Shown here piece by piece: positions 11,596 to 56,789 of a DNA stretch of 64,000 bases (positions are counted from its first letter, which is position 1; the number at the start of each line of letters is the position of its first letter). Both the position numbers and the translations under genes were made by a program. The DNA comes from Inia geoffrensis. Taxonomy: Eukaryota > Chordata > Mammalia > Artiodactyla > Iniidae. The notes beneath the pieces are model-generated. The model had not been told where the DNA came from and did not search any database. It saw only the letters and a list, made by a program, of their open reading frames with translations. The stretch spans positions 177,422,945 to 177,486,944 of the forward strand of contig CM070902.1 of NCBI GenBank assembly GCA_036417435.1, written 5' to 3'.

Positions 11596-12515
11596 GAACA
11601 CTATCATTTTCTGTGATTTTCTTTTACCTAGTGGAAACCGCCAGTTAAAACAGGAAGAAAACCACAGGTTACAAGAGGGATTTTAGAAAAGTATATTTCA
11701 GAAAAAAAAGGTAAATTGTACATCTAAAGGAGTGTGTTGGTCCCTTCAAATTCTCACTCCGATAAGCTAGAATCTCACTTCACCAATTCTAGAATCTCCC
11801 CCCAATTTGGAGTAGTACATACATATATGCATGTGTATTCATGGGTGTACTTGTTTATGTATGTATATGTGTTACACACATTCTCAACGGTGGAAGTTTT
11901 TGTTCTCTGAGGGTGGATTTTATCTGGAGATAATCAAAAGGCACTTTGAGCTAAGTCAGGTGGGTGATGGAGAACTGGGCAACATTAATTTGAGGTTAAA
12001 ATAAGTCTGGGCTAAAAATAATGAAATGGCCCTTTTCCCATTCTGTTACCAACTCTGACATTTACTTTTTCTCGCAAAGGTCCCAGATATCTTTGGATTC
12101 TAATTTCACTATAAGTCTTCTTCCCACTTCTCCCCAAACATTTTTATGCCTCTCTTCACTAATGAGGTTCATATGTTGGAAATTTGGACATGTACCAAGT
12201 TCTTTGTATACAAAATCCACACTGTTTTCTAGATTATGCACCAGTAAATACATATTGTCGTTAAAGCAGCATCCTTAGATGTAATGCTTCATAAATAGTT
12301 CATTAGAAGAATTTCTCATTTTTATGCTCGACTGAAAGTGTTTTCCTTCATTCTCACATTTGTGGGGGGGAAAAAAATCATTTACCCTAATCCGGGATGG
12401 ATGGAGCTCCATTTGCTGTCTGAACATGAACCTTGTTCTCAGCACAGTCTTTGTGTCCAGGAGAGACGTGTTCTCAAGCACTGCTGCCATCTGCTGGCCT
12501 TGTGGTTGTTAGATT

Positions 12516-46514
<33,999 letters not shown>

Positions 46515-49500
46515 CTGAAATAAAAGGAATAAAAATGAAACAATTAAAAAATTGTGAATCTGTGAGCAAACTGTGATCAATACATGATACTTATTGCGTT
46601 TGTCAAAAGTGTGATAAGAGTCCTTCCAGATAAAAAGTTAGGACATCATGAAATTACGTATTACATTCACACCCCATGTTCATTCATTCATTTTTTCATT
46701 TATTTTGTCAACACATATTTTTTGATCACTGACCTACAAAACAAACAAAAAAACAAGCAAAATTTGTCTTCAGAGCTTAAAAACCTAACTTCTTCCAAGA
46801 CCTGGATACAATTTGTATGATATTGTAAAGAAATTCTTCTGTGTGGGTAAATTGTATAATGAAGATTTGTGGACCAGGATCCTGTTCAGTTCAATTGGTT
46901 GTTGTGACAAGTAAATGACATAGCACGGGTGAAGACTTTGAGACCTATCAGTGCCTTCTGAGCACAAGCTGTTCTACTATTTAACATGAGCTTAGGGCAC
47001 ATTTAAGTTGTATTGTTGCTACATACTCAGGATCCCCTAGAGGTAAAGGCACTTTTCTTCAACAGTAGCACCACCTTGGTGTGTATTAGTTTAAATAGTT
47101 CATGAAATTATATTTGTGACTTTTTAAAAAACTGAACAGATAGAAGAATCTCCTAACGCACTCTTTAATAATCTCTTGAAGGTGACCAAGATGGTGGAGA
47201 AGGAAGACCCTGAGCCTACCTCCTTCCAAAATCACAACTATTTACAAAGAAACTATCAATGAAAATGACCTGAAGGCTAGGAGAAAAGATCTTCTGCAAC
47301 TAAAGATATAAAGAAGGAACCACAAGGGGATGGGAGGAGGGGTGAAGACACAGTAGAGTCGAGACCGACACCCATGGGTAGGTGACCACAAAGAGTAGGA
47401 TAATCACAATTGCAGAGATTTCCCCAAGGAGCGAGGGGTCTAAGCCCCACATTGGGCTCCCCAGACCGGGGATCTTGCGCAGAGAAGTTGAGTCCCCAGA
47501 ACTTCTAGCTTTGAAGGTCAGTGAGACTTGCATTTGGGAAAACCAGAGGTCTGTAGGAAACAGAGCCTCTGCTCTTAGAGGGTGCACACAAAATCTCACA
47601 CGCTCCAAGATCCAGGGCAGAGGCAGCAATATGAAAGGAGCCTGGGTCAGACCTCTTGCTGATCTTGGAGAGTTGCCTGGAGAGGCGAGAGGCAAGCAAT
47701 TCTCACCCTGGGGTCACAGATGTTGGCAACAGCCATTTTCAGGAGCCCATACTGCTACTAGGGCACTGGTGCTAGCAAGCACCATTTTGAAGTCCTCCCA
47801 CTAGCCTATTAGCACTGGAATCTGGCCTCACCCAAAGGCCAGTTGTCACCAGTCCTGTGATGCCCGAGGCTAAGCAGCCAGCGACGCAGAGATTAGCCCA
47901 ACCCACTAGCAAGCCAGCAGAAGCCATAGGTAGCCCCCACCCCCAGTCCCCAGTATCCGAAGAACCTGGTCCTGCCTATCAGCAGGCCAAGACTAGCTCC
48001 AGGACCCCCTGGCTTGCAGCTAGCCACCCCAGGACTTGATTCTGCATTAGGGGGTCATGGAGCTAGTGTTAGACCACTAGTACAGCATGTGAGATTTTGC
48101 ATTCTCTCTTTAAGAGCAGAGTCTCTGTTTCCACACTGGCTGGCACTAGACACATGACCCCTTGGTGCACTTCAGCCAGCTGCATCAGGAGCTGGCCTCA
48201 CCAGCCAGTGAGTGGGCACCAGCCTTGGGACAACATGGTCCCCATAGGCAGCCATCCTGGGACTTGGCCCCTTCTACCAGTGGCCAGCAGTCTCTGCACT
48301 AGGCAGGGCCTGGAAATCAACTGGGCTGAGGGCCAGCCATACCTACCAGTGTACCCACAGTAGTTGGCCCTAACACAACAAAAGAACTCATGCAGCCCAT
48401 ATAAGAAGCACCCCTAGAGAATACATCTCTGGTGACCAGCGGGAAGTGTGCTGCCAGGATGAATAGGATGTCTACTACTTAAGACCACTTCTCCAAGATC
48501 AGAAAATATAACCAGCCTATCTAATACAGAGAAGAACAAAAACAAAGAACCAGAAAAATGAGGTGACAAAGGAATATTTTCAAAATGAAAAAACAAGATA
48601 AAACTCCACAAGAAATGCTAAATGAAGTGAAGGTAAGCAATTTACCCAATAAAGAGTTTAGGTAATGATCAGAGAGATGCTCAACAAACTTGGGGAAAGA
48701 ATGGATGAAACAGTGAGAATTTTAACAATGAGTTAGAAAATACAAAGAAGAACCAAAGAGAGGTGAAGAACACAATAACTGAAATAAAAAATACACTAGA
48801 AAAAAATAACGGTAGATTAGATGATATAGAGGAAGGGATCATTGAACTGGAAGACAAAACAGTGGAAATCACCCAAGCTAAACAGAAAAACGAATTAAAA
48901 CAAAGAAGGATAGCTTAAGAGACCCCTGGGACAACATCAAACATACTAACATTCACATTAAGGGGTGTAGGAATGAGAAGGGAGAGGAAAGGGGCAAAAA
49001 ACATATTTAAAAAAATAATAGCTGATACACCATACTAACAAATTGAAGAATAAAAACCATATGGTCATCTCAAAAGATGCAGAAAAAGCTTTTGACAAAA
49101 TTCAACACCCAATTATGATAAAAACTCTCCAGAAAGTGGGCATAGAGGGAACCTGCCTCAACATACTAAAGGCCATATATGACAAACCCACAGCCAGTAT
49201 CATTCTCAACGGTGAAAAACTGAAAGCATTTCCTCCGAGATCAGGAACAAGACAAGGGTGCCCACTCTCACCACTATAATTCAACATAGTTTTGGAAGTC
49301 CTAGCCACAGCAATCAGAGAAGATAAAAAAATAAAAGAAATCCAAATGGCAAAGGAAGAAGTAAAACTGCCACTGTTTGCAGATGACATGATACTATACA
49401 TAGAGAATCCTAAAGATGCCACCAGAAAACTATTAGAGTTAATCAACGAATTTGGTAAAGTTGCAGGATATAAAATTAATATACAGAAATCTCTTGCATT

Positions 49501-50120
49501 GCTATACACTAACAACAGAAGAACACAAAGAAAAATTAAGTAAACAATCCCATTTACTATCATGTAAAAACAATAAAATACCTAGGAATAAACCTACCTA
49601 AGGAGGCAAAAATACCCATATTCAGCAAACTACAACATACTGATGAAAGAAATCAAAGATTACACAAGCTTTTTTCTTTCTTGAGAAAGAAGAAAAAAGC
49701 TTGAATTATCATGCTCCCTGATTTCATACTTCTAAGCTACAGTAATCAAAACAATATGGTACTGGCACCAAAACAGAAACATAGATCAATGGAAAAGAAT
49801 AGAGAGCCCAGAAATAAATCTACACACATATGGTCAATTAATCTATGACAAAGGAAACAAGAATATACAATGGGGAAAATAAAGCCTCTTTGATAAACGG
49901 TGCTGGGTAAACTGGACAGCTACATGAAAAAGAGTCAAACTGGACTGCTTTCTCATACCATGTACAAAAATAAACTCAAAATGGATTAAGGACTTAAATG
50001 TGAGGCCTGAAACCATAAAATTCCTAGAAGAAAACATAGGCAGTTCACTGTTTGACACTGACCTTAGCAATATTTTTTTGAATCTATCTCTCCAGACAAG
50101 GGAAACAAAAGCAAAAATAA

Positions 50121-50498
50121 AAAACAAATGGGGGACTTCCCTGGTGGCGAAGTGGTTAAGAATCCACCTGCTAACGCAGGGGACACGGGTTTGAGCCCTG
50201 GTCTGGGAAGATCCCACATGCCACGGTGCAACGAAGCCTGTGCGCCACAACTACTGAGCCCCTGCTCTAGAGTCCGCAAGCCACAACTATTAAGCCTGTG
50301 TGCCACAACTACTGAAGCCCGCACGCCTAGAGCCCGTGCTCCATAACAAGAGAAACCACCACAATTAGAAGCCTGCACACCACAACGAAGAGTAGCCCCT
50401 GTTCGCCGCAACAAGAGAAAGCCCGCACACAGCAGCGAAGACCCAACGCAGCCAAAAAAAGTAAATAAACAAATCTTTAAAAAACAAAAACAAATGGG
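50121..50498 (+). repeat. CHR-type SINE nested in the L1
   Basis: Full length. AAAACAAATGGG-type duplication on both sides (50121-50132 and 50487-50498), so it inserted after the L1. Confidence 0.92.
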
Positions 50499-51158
50499 AC
50501 TACTCTAACTAAAAAGTTTTTGCACAGCATGGGAACTACCAATCAAATGAAAAGGCTGCCTACTAAATCAGAGAAGATATTTGCCAATGATACACCTCAT
50601 AATAGGTTAATATCCAAAATATACAAAGGACTCATAAAACTCAATATCAAAAAACAAATAACTTAATTAAAAAATGGGCAGAGGATATGAATAGACATTT
50701 TTCCAAAGAAGACACACCCTTGGCCAACAGATACATGAAAAGCTTCTCAACAGCACTAATCATCAGAGAAATGCAAATCAAACCACAATGATATGTCACC
50801 TCACACCTGTCAGAATAGCCGTCATCAAAAAGTCTACAAATCACAAATGCTGGAGAGGGTATGGAGAAAGGGAAGACTCCTACACAGCTGGTGCGAATGT
50901 AAATTGGTGCAGTCACTATGGAGAACAGTATGGAGGTTCCTCAAAAAAACTAAAAATAGAACTGCCGTACCATCCAGAAAATCCACTTCCTGGTGTCATT
51001 CTGAAGAAAAACTAAAACACTGATACAAAATGATATATGCACACCTCTATTCATTACAGCATTATTTACAACAGTCAAGATATGGAAGCATCCTAAGTGC
51101 CCAGCCACAGATGAATGGATAAAGAAGATGTGATATATATATATACATATATATGCAT

Positions 51159-51159
<1 letters not shown>

Positions 51160-51200
<41 letters not shown>

Positions 51201-51204
51201 ACAC
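51160..51204 (+). repeat. (AC)n microsatellite inside the L1
   Basis: Follows a TA-rich stretch and sits within the L1 3' part, just before 'ccatggaatattactcag'. Confidence 0.93.
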
Positions 51205-51989
51205 CATGGAATATTACTCAGCCATAAAAATAAGGAAATCTTGCCATTTGTGGAAACATGGATGGACCTAGAAGGTATTTTGCTAAGTGACATAAATCAT
51301 ATGGAGAAAAATAAATACCATATGATTTCACTAACATGTGGACTCTGAAAAACAAAACAAAGGAACAAACATAACAAAGAACAGACTCATAGATACAGAG
51401 AACAAATAGGTGGTCACCAGAGGGGAACAGGGTCGGGGGGGTGAGTGAAATAGGTGAGGGAGTTAAGAGGGACATACTTCCAGTTGCAAAATAAATGAGT
51501 CCCAGGGATAAAGATGAAATGTACGGTATGGGGAAAATTGTTAATTATAATGTAATAACTTTGTATGGTGACAGATGGTAACTAGACTTATTGTAGGGAT
51601 CCTTTTGTAATGCATAGAAATATCAAGTCACTGTATTGTGCACCTGGAAATAACAGAGTGACGTAGGTCAAGTATAACTCAATTGAAAAAAAAAATAGGT
51701 AGACACTGGGAGGAAATGTGTCAAAATGCTAAAATAGTTATCTCTGGAGGGTGGGGATTATGGGAGATAGCAAATTTTTACGTTATGCTTTTATGTGTTT
51801 CTGGTAGTCTGCAGTGAACATGTATTGCTCATAATATGAAAACAAAGCAACAAATGTCATTAAAAATGAAATGAAAAAAACATATCTCTTAAATCCCTTC
51901 CAGATTAAGGCTCTTGAAAAATACCTTCAGGACTCCCCGACAGTACAAGATCAGCAGCTGTGTCTTGCGCAATACTATCAACCAGCCAG

Positions 51990-52222
51990 CAGAGCAAAGG
52001 GGAGCAGCTAGTCAGATACTTGTGCAAAAATCCGGTAGCCACTGGTCACATATGGGTAACTAAATTTTCATTAAAATTTAGTAAAAGAAAAAAACTCAGC
52101 TCCTTAGCTAAGTTAACTACATTTCAAGTGCTCAATGGCTACATATAATCAGCAGCTACCATACTGGACAGAGCAGATTATATGTAGAACACGCCTATCA
52201 TTGCAGAAAATTCTACCAGACA
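51990..52222 (+). repeat. MER1-group DNA transposon remnant
   Basis: 'gtagccactggtcacatatg', 'acatttcaagtgctcaatgg' and 'agcagctaccatactggaca'. Confidence 0.65.
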
Positions 52223-53945
52223 ACACTGCTAAGCTTATTAAAAAGTTCTAGTTTCCTAAAGGACCAAAACCCAAATAGCTAAGAACCAGACATTTTTCAT
52301 AAGATAACATTTGGAAAAGGGTATTGAATATAATTCACTTTTTTAGTTGTACAGGCTACATGAGAAAAAAATAACACAGTCATTTTTAACACAGGAGGTA
52401 ACCAGAGTCATGCCACAATACCATTTTGAAATCATTTTGCACACTGACCTTTTGACTCATTCACTTCTCTATATAAGTCTTCTGGAATGGAATTTAAAAT
52501 AATCTAGTGGGTTTTTTCCCCCAAATTTAATATTATAGTGATAACCTCTTGTGGATATGTATTGAACAAAGTACATCTGAAATTACCTTTCCTTATTATT
52601 TTATTTTACAATGATAAATTTTTACATTTAAGGTGTTTCATTTTTTTTTTTCACGTATTGTTCCTTATGGCTTCTTTGCAGAGAATTATCAAATGTACAA
52701 CTACCTACAATATATCTTCTTTGGTATTATTAAACATAGTTTAACCCCAAACAGGAATAACTTCAAATTGATGAATAAATTTTAGCAAAAAAGATATCTA
52801 TTTAAAATTTTGTGTGTTTTCTTAAAATAAAACAAAATGCTGTTAAGACAATATCCTCCATGGGACCGTTGTTGAGGAAGAGATGCTAAGATATTTAAAC
52901 ACTGACACAGTAACACTACTTCAATAAAAATAATCATAGGCTTACTATTAGATGCAAAGAAAGTTTCAGCCCTGTGGCTTCCCTCAATAGCTTACAGTGG
53001 GTTTTGCTCAAGGGTCAAGCTGGTGGATTGTTGCTAAAATACCAGAGCTGCAATAGGTCAGAAGGGCAGGAGGTATCCAGGAAGGATATCACAGGACTAA
53101 GGACATGTGATTAAGTCCAGCTAAGAAACTTATTTTGTTTCCATTTTAACTAAAATCAGCTAAGCGAAAAAACCCCTCTATAAGCACATTGTGAAGAGAA
53201 TGCCTACCCTTAAAAAAATTGCAACATGAGCAAAACGATGTCTCTACTGAAGAATATTGACAACCCTAAACCTCTCAGATTTCCGTGAAAGAATAATCTG
53301 GTGTGCTAATCACGGTGCATACACTGCATTTTGACTGCTGAGTGAACATCAACCAGTGTTACTTAGCTATTACCTGCAGATAAATGAAGTTTATTGCATG
53401 CTCCTCTGGTACATTTCAGAAAGCATGTGATCTAATTTCATTGTGGGTTGGCAATGTTTACTATCTTTAAGGAAGAATCTACCTCATTCTAAATCAATGA
53501 AGTTCTGTGGAAAGGAAAAAAATATCACTCTAGCACACACTAGACCCAGTTTTTAAAAATGCAAACCTGTTGAATTAACAAGGCTCAAATTACTTTTGAA
53601 TAATATTTAAATTAACTTAATATACTTTAGACTAAAGTCGTTTTCACATGTGTAAGTATATGCTGATATATTGTTAAACTATATTCATTTATTTTCGTTC
53701 TAGTACTTTTGTTTCATTGAATAGTACTTCTCCCTTAAATCTCTCGTAGTAATTTAAACTTTTTCCTGTAAACCTCTCTCTACGGAGACCTTTCTGTTAG
53801 CATTTAGTACGTGCTGATCAATATTGCTTGCTCCACTTCACCTAAGATTCGGTTTTAGTTTCATGTTAATTTCCTCAAATCCCCTGGCAAGCTCCTCCGG
53901 TGTCTTGGCTACAATTAGCAGTGCTTGAATCTACTTATTCTGAGC
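52223..53945. other. Intron 1 near the promoter: non-coding
   Basis: AT-rich; nothing recognised until the poly(T) at 53951-53970 beside the CpG island. Confidence 0.35.
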
Positions 53946-54196
53946 CTTGATTTTTTTTTTTTTTTTTTTTCTTTTCAATCAGGAGCATGTTTTGAAAAAT
54001 CATCAGACACTCCCCCTGCAAAGCTGCTCGGGTTTCCTTGAGTTGCCGTCCTCGCCGCGCCAAGGGCCGGGGCTGAAATTCCCTGGGCGCTGCACCCGCG
54101 CGGCCGCCTCCCCCGCGCCGGTGCCCAGCCTGCATCCGCCTGATTCCCTCTGCGCCCGGCACCCGGCCAGTCTGGACTTAACTGCGGGACCCTTAC

Positions 54197-54300
54197 CTGT
54201 GCACCTGCAGGAGGGGAGGGCGGGACTCCGGCACCCACGTTCCCGCGCTAGTCCGGGCGCCGTTCCTTACCGCCGAGACTGTGACCGACGCACCTGGCGG
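54197..54300 (-). other. TMEM144: TMEM144 non-coding exon 1 (5' end approximate)
   Basis: A consensus donor reading CACAG then gtaagg on the minus strand ends an exon at 54197. Splicing to the acceptor at 46515/46516 would add the short leader in front of the start codon. A second equally good donor (GGCG then gtaagg) ends an exon at 54271, so two first-exon forms are possible. The 5' border given here is a guess within the CpG island. Confidence 0.45.
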
Positions 54301-54395
54301 GGGGAGGAGCGGGGAGGGCTTAGCAAAGGAGACCCGGGACCTGCCCGGAGCGGCAGGTTGGAAAACACCTTCTTCCAGCTGCTGGGCAGCGCGCG

Positions 54396-54413
54396 GTCAT
54401 GTGACTCCACGTG
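54396..54413 (-). promoter_or_regulatory. Paired E-boxes (CATGTG and CACGTG)
   Basis: GTCATGTGAC at 54396-54405 and CACGTG at 54408-54413 are separated by two bases. Both fit the MiT/TFE and USF class of bHLH-zip sites (CLEAR/M-box type). They lie upstream of the predicted first exon. Confidence 0.5.
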
Positions 54414-54428
54414 AAGTCACCAGGCCCT

Positions 54429-54438
54429 CTGTCAATCA
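54429..54438 (-). promoter_or_regulatory. PBX/PREP-type site
   Basis: On the minus strand this reads TGATTGACAG, the textbook PBX-PREP/MEIS composite motif. It lies at the upstream edge of the CpG island. Motif match only. Confidence 0.4.
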
Positions 54439-54839
54439 ACCAGCAGGCTAGAGAGGCTTTTGTGTATTTTAAGAGATGATTGCTTAGGGAACTCAGACTG
54501 TGTCACCCTCTCCAGATGTCCCAGAGCTTGGTATGATTTGTACCGTTTATGGATAAAAGGACAAGGAATTTCGCACAGTCGTTAGAGATTATCTAAAGCT
54601 GAATTTTTTTTTTTTCATGGAACGTCAAGAAATTCATCTGAACCACTAATGTCACTAATTATCTCTTGCGATATCACAAGATTTCACTTGTAATCACTAA
54701 TCCTTCATAAACGCCCCCAGACCGTTTATCTGTATATTTATTTGGTCTATTCTGAGAACAGATCTTCTAGATGCTCAAGCCTGACTGCCTGTAACAGTCT
54801 CCAGGGGAGAGTTCCTGTCTTGTTTCGTTTTTTAAATAG

Positions 54840-55070
54840 TAATACCTGAACCCCACACCAGACCAACTGAAATTGAATCTCTAGGGGTGTGGCTGGGACA
54901 TGGTTCTCTTTTAAAACCTCCTCCAGGTGAGTCTAATGTGAAGCCAGGATTGAGAATCCCATTCTAGACCAGCAGTTGTGACATTTTACTGCTGGTAAGA
55001 ATTACCTGGAGCATGATCAAGAGGCAGATTCCTGACATCTTGAGTTAGATTTTGAGAAACATGGCTCTAG
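54840..55070. repeat. MER5A-like remnants
   Basis: 'ctaggggtgtggctgggaca', 'ccaggtgagtctaatgtgaa' and 'aagaattacctggagca': at least one, perhaps two, copies. Confidence 0.65.
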
Positions 55071-55074
55071 TCCT

Positions 55075-55205
55075 CCACTGTCTGATATGTGGCCACTAGC
55101 AGCTTATAGCTATTTAAATTTAAACTGGGATTAAAAATTCAGTAGTTCACTTGTACTTTTCAAGTGCTCAGCAATCACTTGCAGATGATAGAACATCTCT
55201 ATCCT
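55075..55205 (+). repeat. MER1-group remnant
   Basis: 'gatatgtggccactagcagc' and 'acttttcaagtgctcagcaa' match the family at 51990-52222. Confidence 0.6.
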
Positions 55206-56034
55206 GCAGAAAGGTCCATCCTAGACTGTCAGCCCTGGGGGTGCAGCTGTGACTTACACAGAGCCCACCCTCATGAAGATTCCAGAAGAGCAAGGGGCAC
55301 AGATATGAACACGTAGGTTCAGAAAGAGGAAGTGCTGGGTTCTGTCCTAAGAGTTCAAGGAAGCCTCTCTGGGGAAGTGACATTGCACACGGAGACATGT
55401 CAGTGGTTGGTCACGGTTGTGGAGTTACCAGGAGAAAACATAAGGACAATCCGGAGGCAGAGGAAATCCTGGAAGGAAGTCCTGCTTTAAGCATTATTCC
55501 CATTCATAAGCTGTAGTGTATTTAAGCAGGTGGGACGGTAAAGTGTCATGTCATTGAAAGAGTTAAAGAAGCTAGGGCTTTTCACTTAAGGGAGAGGCTT
55601 AATTTAGCAGTTCAGAAAAATGGTAAAGAAATAACTTCCTCTTTCACATATCCATACCCACAGACCCACAGATACACACATATATACAAACTCTCTCTTC
55701 CAAAAACATGGAGCCGAAATACAACCTAGCACTGCTTCATTTTGTGATTGCAAGAGACCTCGGTGAATGGTCATGTGGTTAGTTCTTGCTCCAGATTCAT
55801 ACTGAGAAACTGAGACTCCCACTGTTGTGAATTCCCTAAAATCTAAATGGGAGCTGGGGTCTGAGTCAGGCTTGAGGACATTTATTATGGAATACCCAGG
55901 GCAGGGCTTTTTATATCAGGCCACAGAGCCAACTGAAATGTGGATGATCCTCCTTTACATGGAAGTTTTCCTTTCACACTGTTTCAGGTGCGTTAATGAT
56001 TGAACGTACATGTCTGTGTTGGAGAAGTCTTGGC
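55206..56034. other. Upstream intergenic, non-coding
   Basis: Nothing recognised. Confidence 0.35.
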
Positions 56035-56147
56035 AGGGTCTAGAAGATGTGGGTTAGCTTCATCTCCTGGCCCTTTGTCTTTGGGAAAGTTATTTAATCT
56101 CCTTCAGCCTCAGTTTTCTTGTAGGTTAAATGCCAATAATAAGATGT
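56035..56147 (+). repeat. MIR, interrupted by a SINE
   Basis: 'ttgggaaagttatttaatct' and 'cagcctcagttttcttgt' are MIR words. Confidence 0.65.
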
Positions 56148-56304
56148 GGGGCTTCCCTGGTGGCGCAGTGGTTGAGAGTCCGCCTGCCGATGCAGGGGAC
56201 ACGGGTTCGTGCCCCGGTCCGGGAAGATCCCACATGCCGCGGAGCGGCTGGGCCCGTGAGCCATGGCCGCTGAGCCTGCGCGTCCGGAGCCTGTGCTCCG
56301 CAAC
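56148..56304 (+). repeat. Young CHR-type SINE, 3' truncated
   Basis: Cleanest copy of the short cetacean subfamily in the window, but it stops at 'ctgtgctccgcaac' without its last ~45 bases or poly(A). Confidence 0.9.
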
Positions 56305-56305
56305 C

Positions 56306-56780
56306 TCGTGAAATAAAAAATTGTATTTAATGGCAAGACAAGAAAAACTTAAACATGAAAAAGCCTTCTCCGACCTTTGGCCCCCTCTCTCCCGGCACTA
56401 TGCATTGTGTATCTGCATTATGCATCGTCCAGACCTCCCCCATTTGTAGGAATACCTGCTCAACCACAACGAGCAACATTCTCCCAGCACTAACCAGACA
56501 ACTCCTTAAAAGACAACATTCCTTCCTGATCGGGTAGGGGATCACATGTCCCACCACGATGCCGATTAGATCTGGATCATCTAAACTGCCAGTAATACGT
56601 CATTGGATGCACAGCCCGCCTCTGTCTGAAAACACTTCTAGACCTGTGCCCGGACTTCTAATGGGCACAATCGTTCTTCGAGCTTTTCTGAGATGCTCTT
56701 CTTGAGTTATAACCCTCAAGACTGGCTTGAATAAAATTTTCCATTTCTTTCTTAGATCGCCTAATTTTTCATTGGCACCC
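56306..56780 (+). mobile_element. Solo LTR-like element
   Basis: Same family as 27155-27940. AATAAA at 56730-56735 sits 45 bases from the end, as in an LTR. No viral genes remain. Confidence 0.55.
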
Positions 56781-56789
56781 TTTCATGTC

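Larger units (their letters stand above)
10398..12508 (-). other. TMEM144: Probable TMEM144 3' UTR region
   Basis: No AATAAA is seen on the minus strand close to the stop; the first I find is at 10403-10398, about 2.1 kb downstream. If that site is used, the 3' UTR would contain a tandem 83-bp duplication, an inverted SINE, a MIR and another SINE. The end is therefore uncertain, and the poly(A) site may be non-canonical and nearer. Confidence 0.35.
47172..51694 (+). mobile_element. L1 element, internally deleted, in TMEM144 intron 1
   Basis: 5' UTR starts near 'ccaagatggtggagaagg', followed by an ORF1 part (about 48510-48900). It then jumps at about 48930-49030 to the ORF2 reverse transcriptase, where the catalytic FADD motif is at 49376-49387. 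Stops and frameshifts interrupt it. A SINE sits in ORF2 (50133-50485). The 3' UTR ends in poly(A) near 51694. Inactive. It lies antisense to TMEM144. Confidence 0.88.
54010..54420 (-). promoter_or_regulatory. TMEM144: CpG island and probable TMEM144 promoter
   Basis: This is the only strongly GC- and CpG-rich stretch in the window. It sits about 7.7 kb upstream of the exon with the start codon, where a non-coding first exon is expected. It holds G-rich Sp1-like runs near 54296-54322, two consensus splice donors reading on the minus strand, and two E-boxes at 54396-54413. There is no obvious TATA box, which fits a housekeeping-type promoter. The exact start site cannot be read from sequence. 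Confidence 0.75.

Noticed and set aside
47382..47804. 140-codon open frame, with another of 131 codons on the other strand
   Set aside because: Both lie in the L1 5' UTR, and neither resembles a protein family.
53947..54414. 155-codon plus-strand open frame across the CpG island
   Set aside because: It starts in a poly(T) run and is kept open by GC-rich promoter sequence; composition is low-complexity and no family is recognised.
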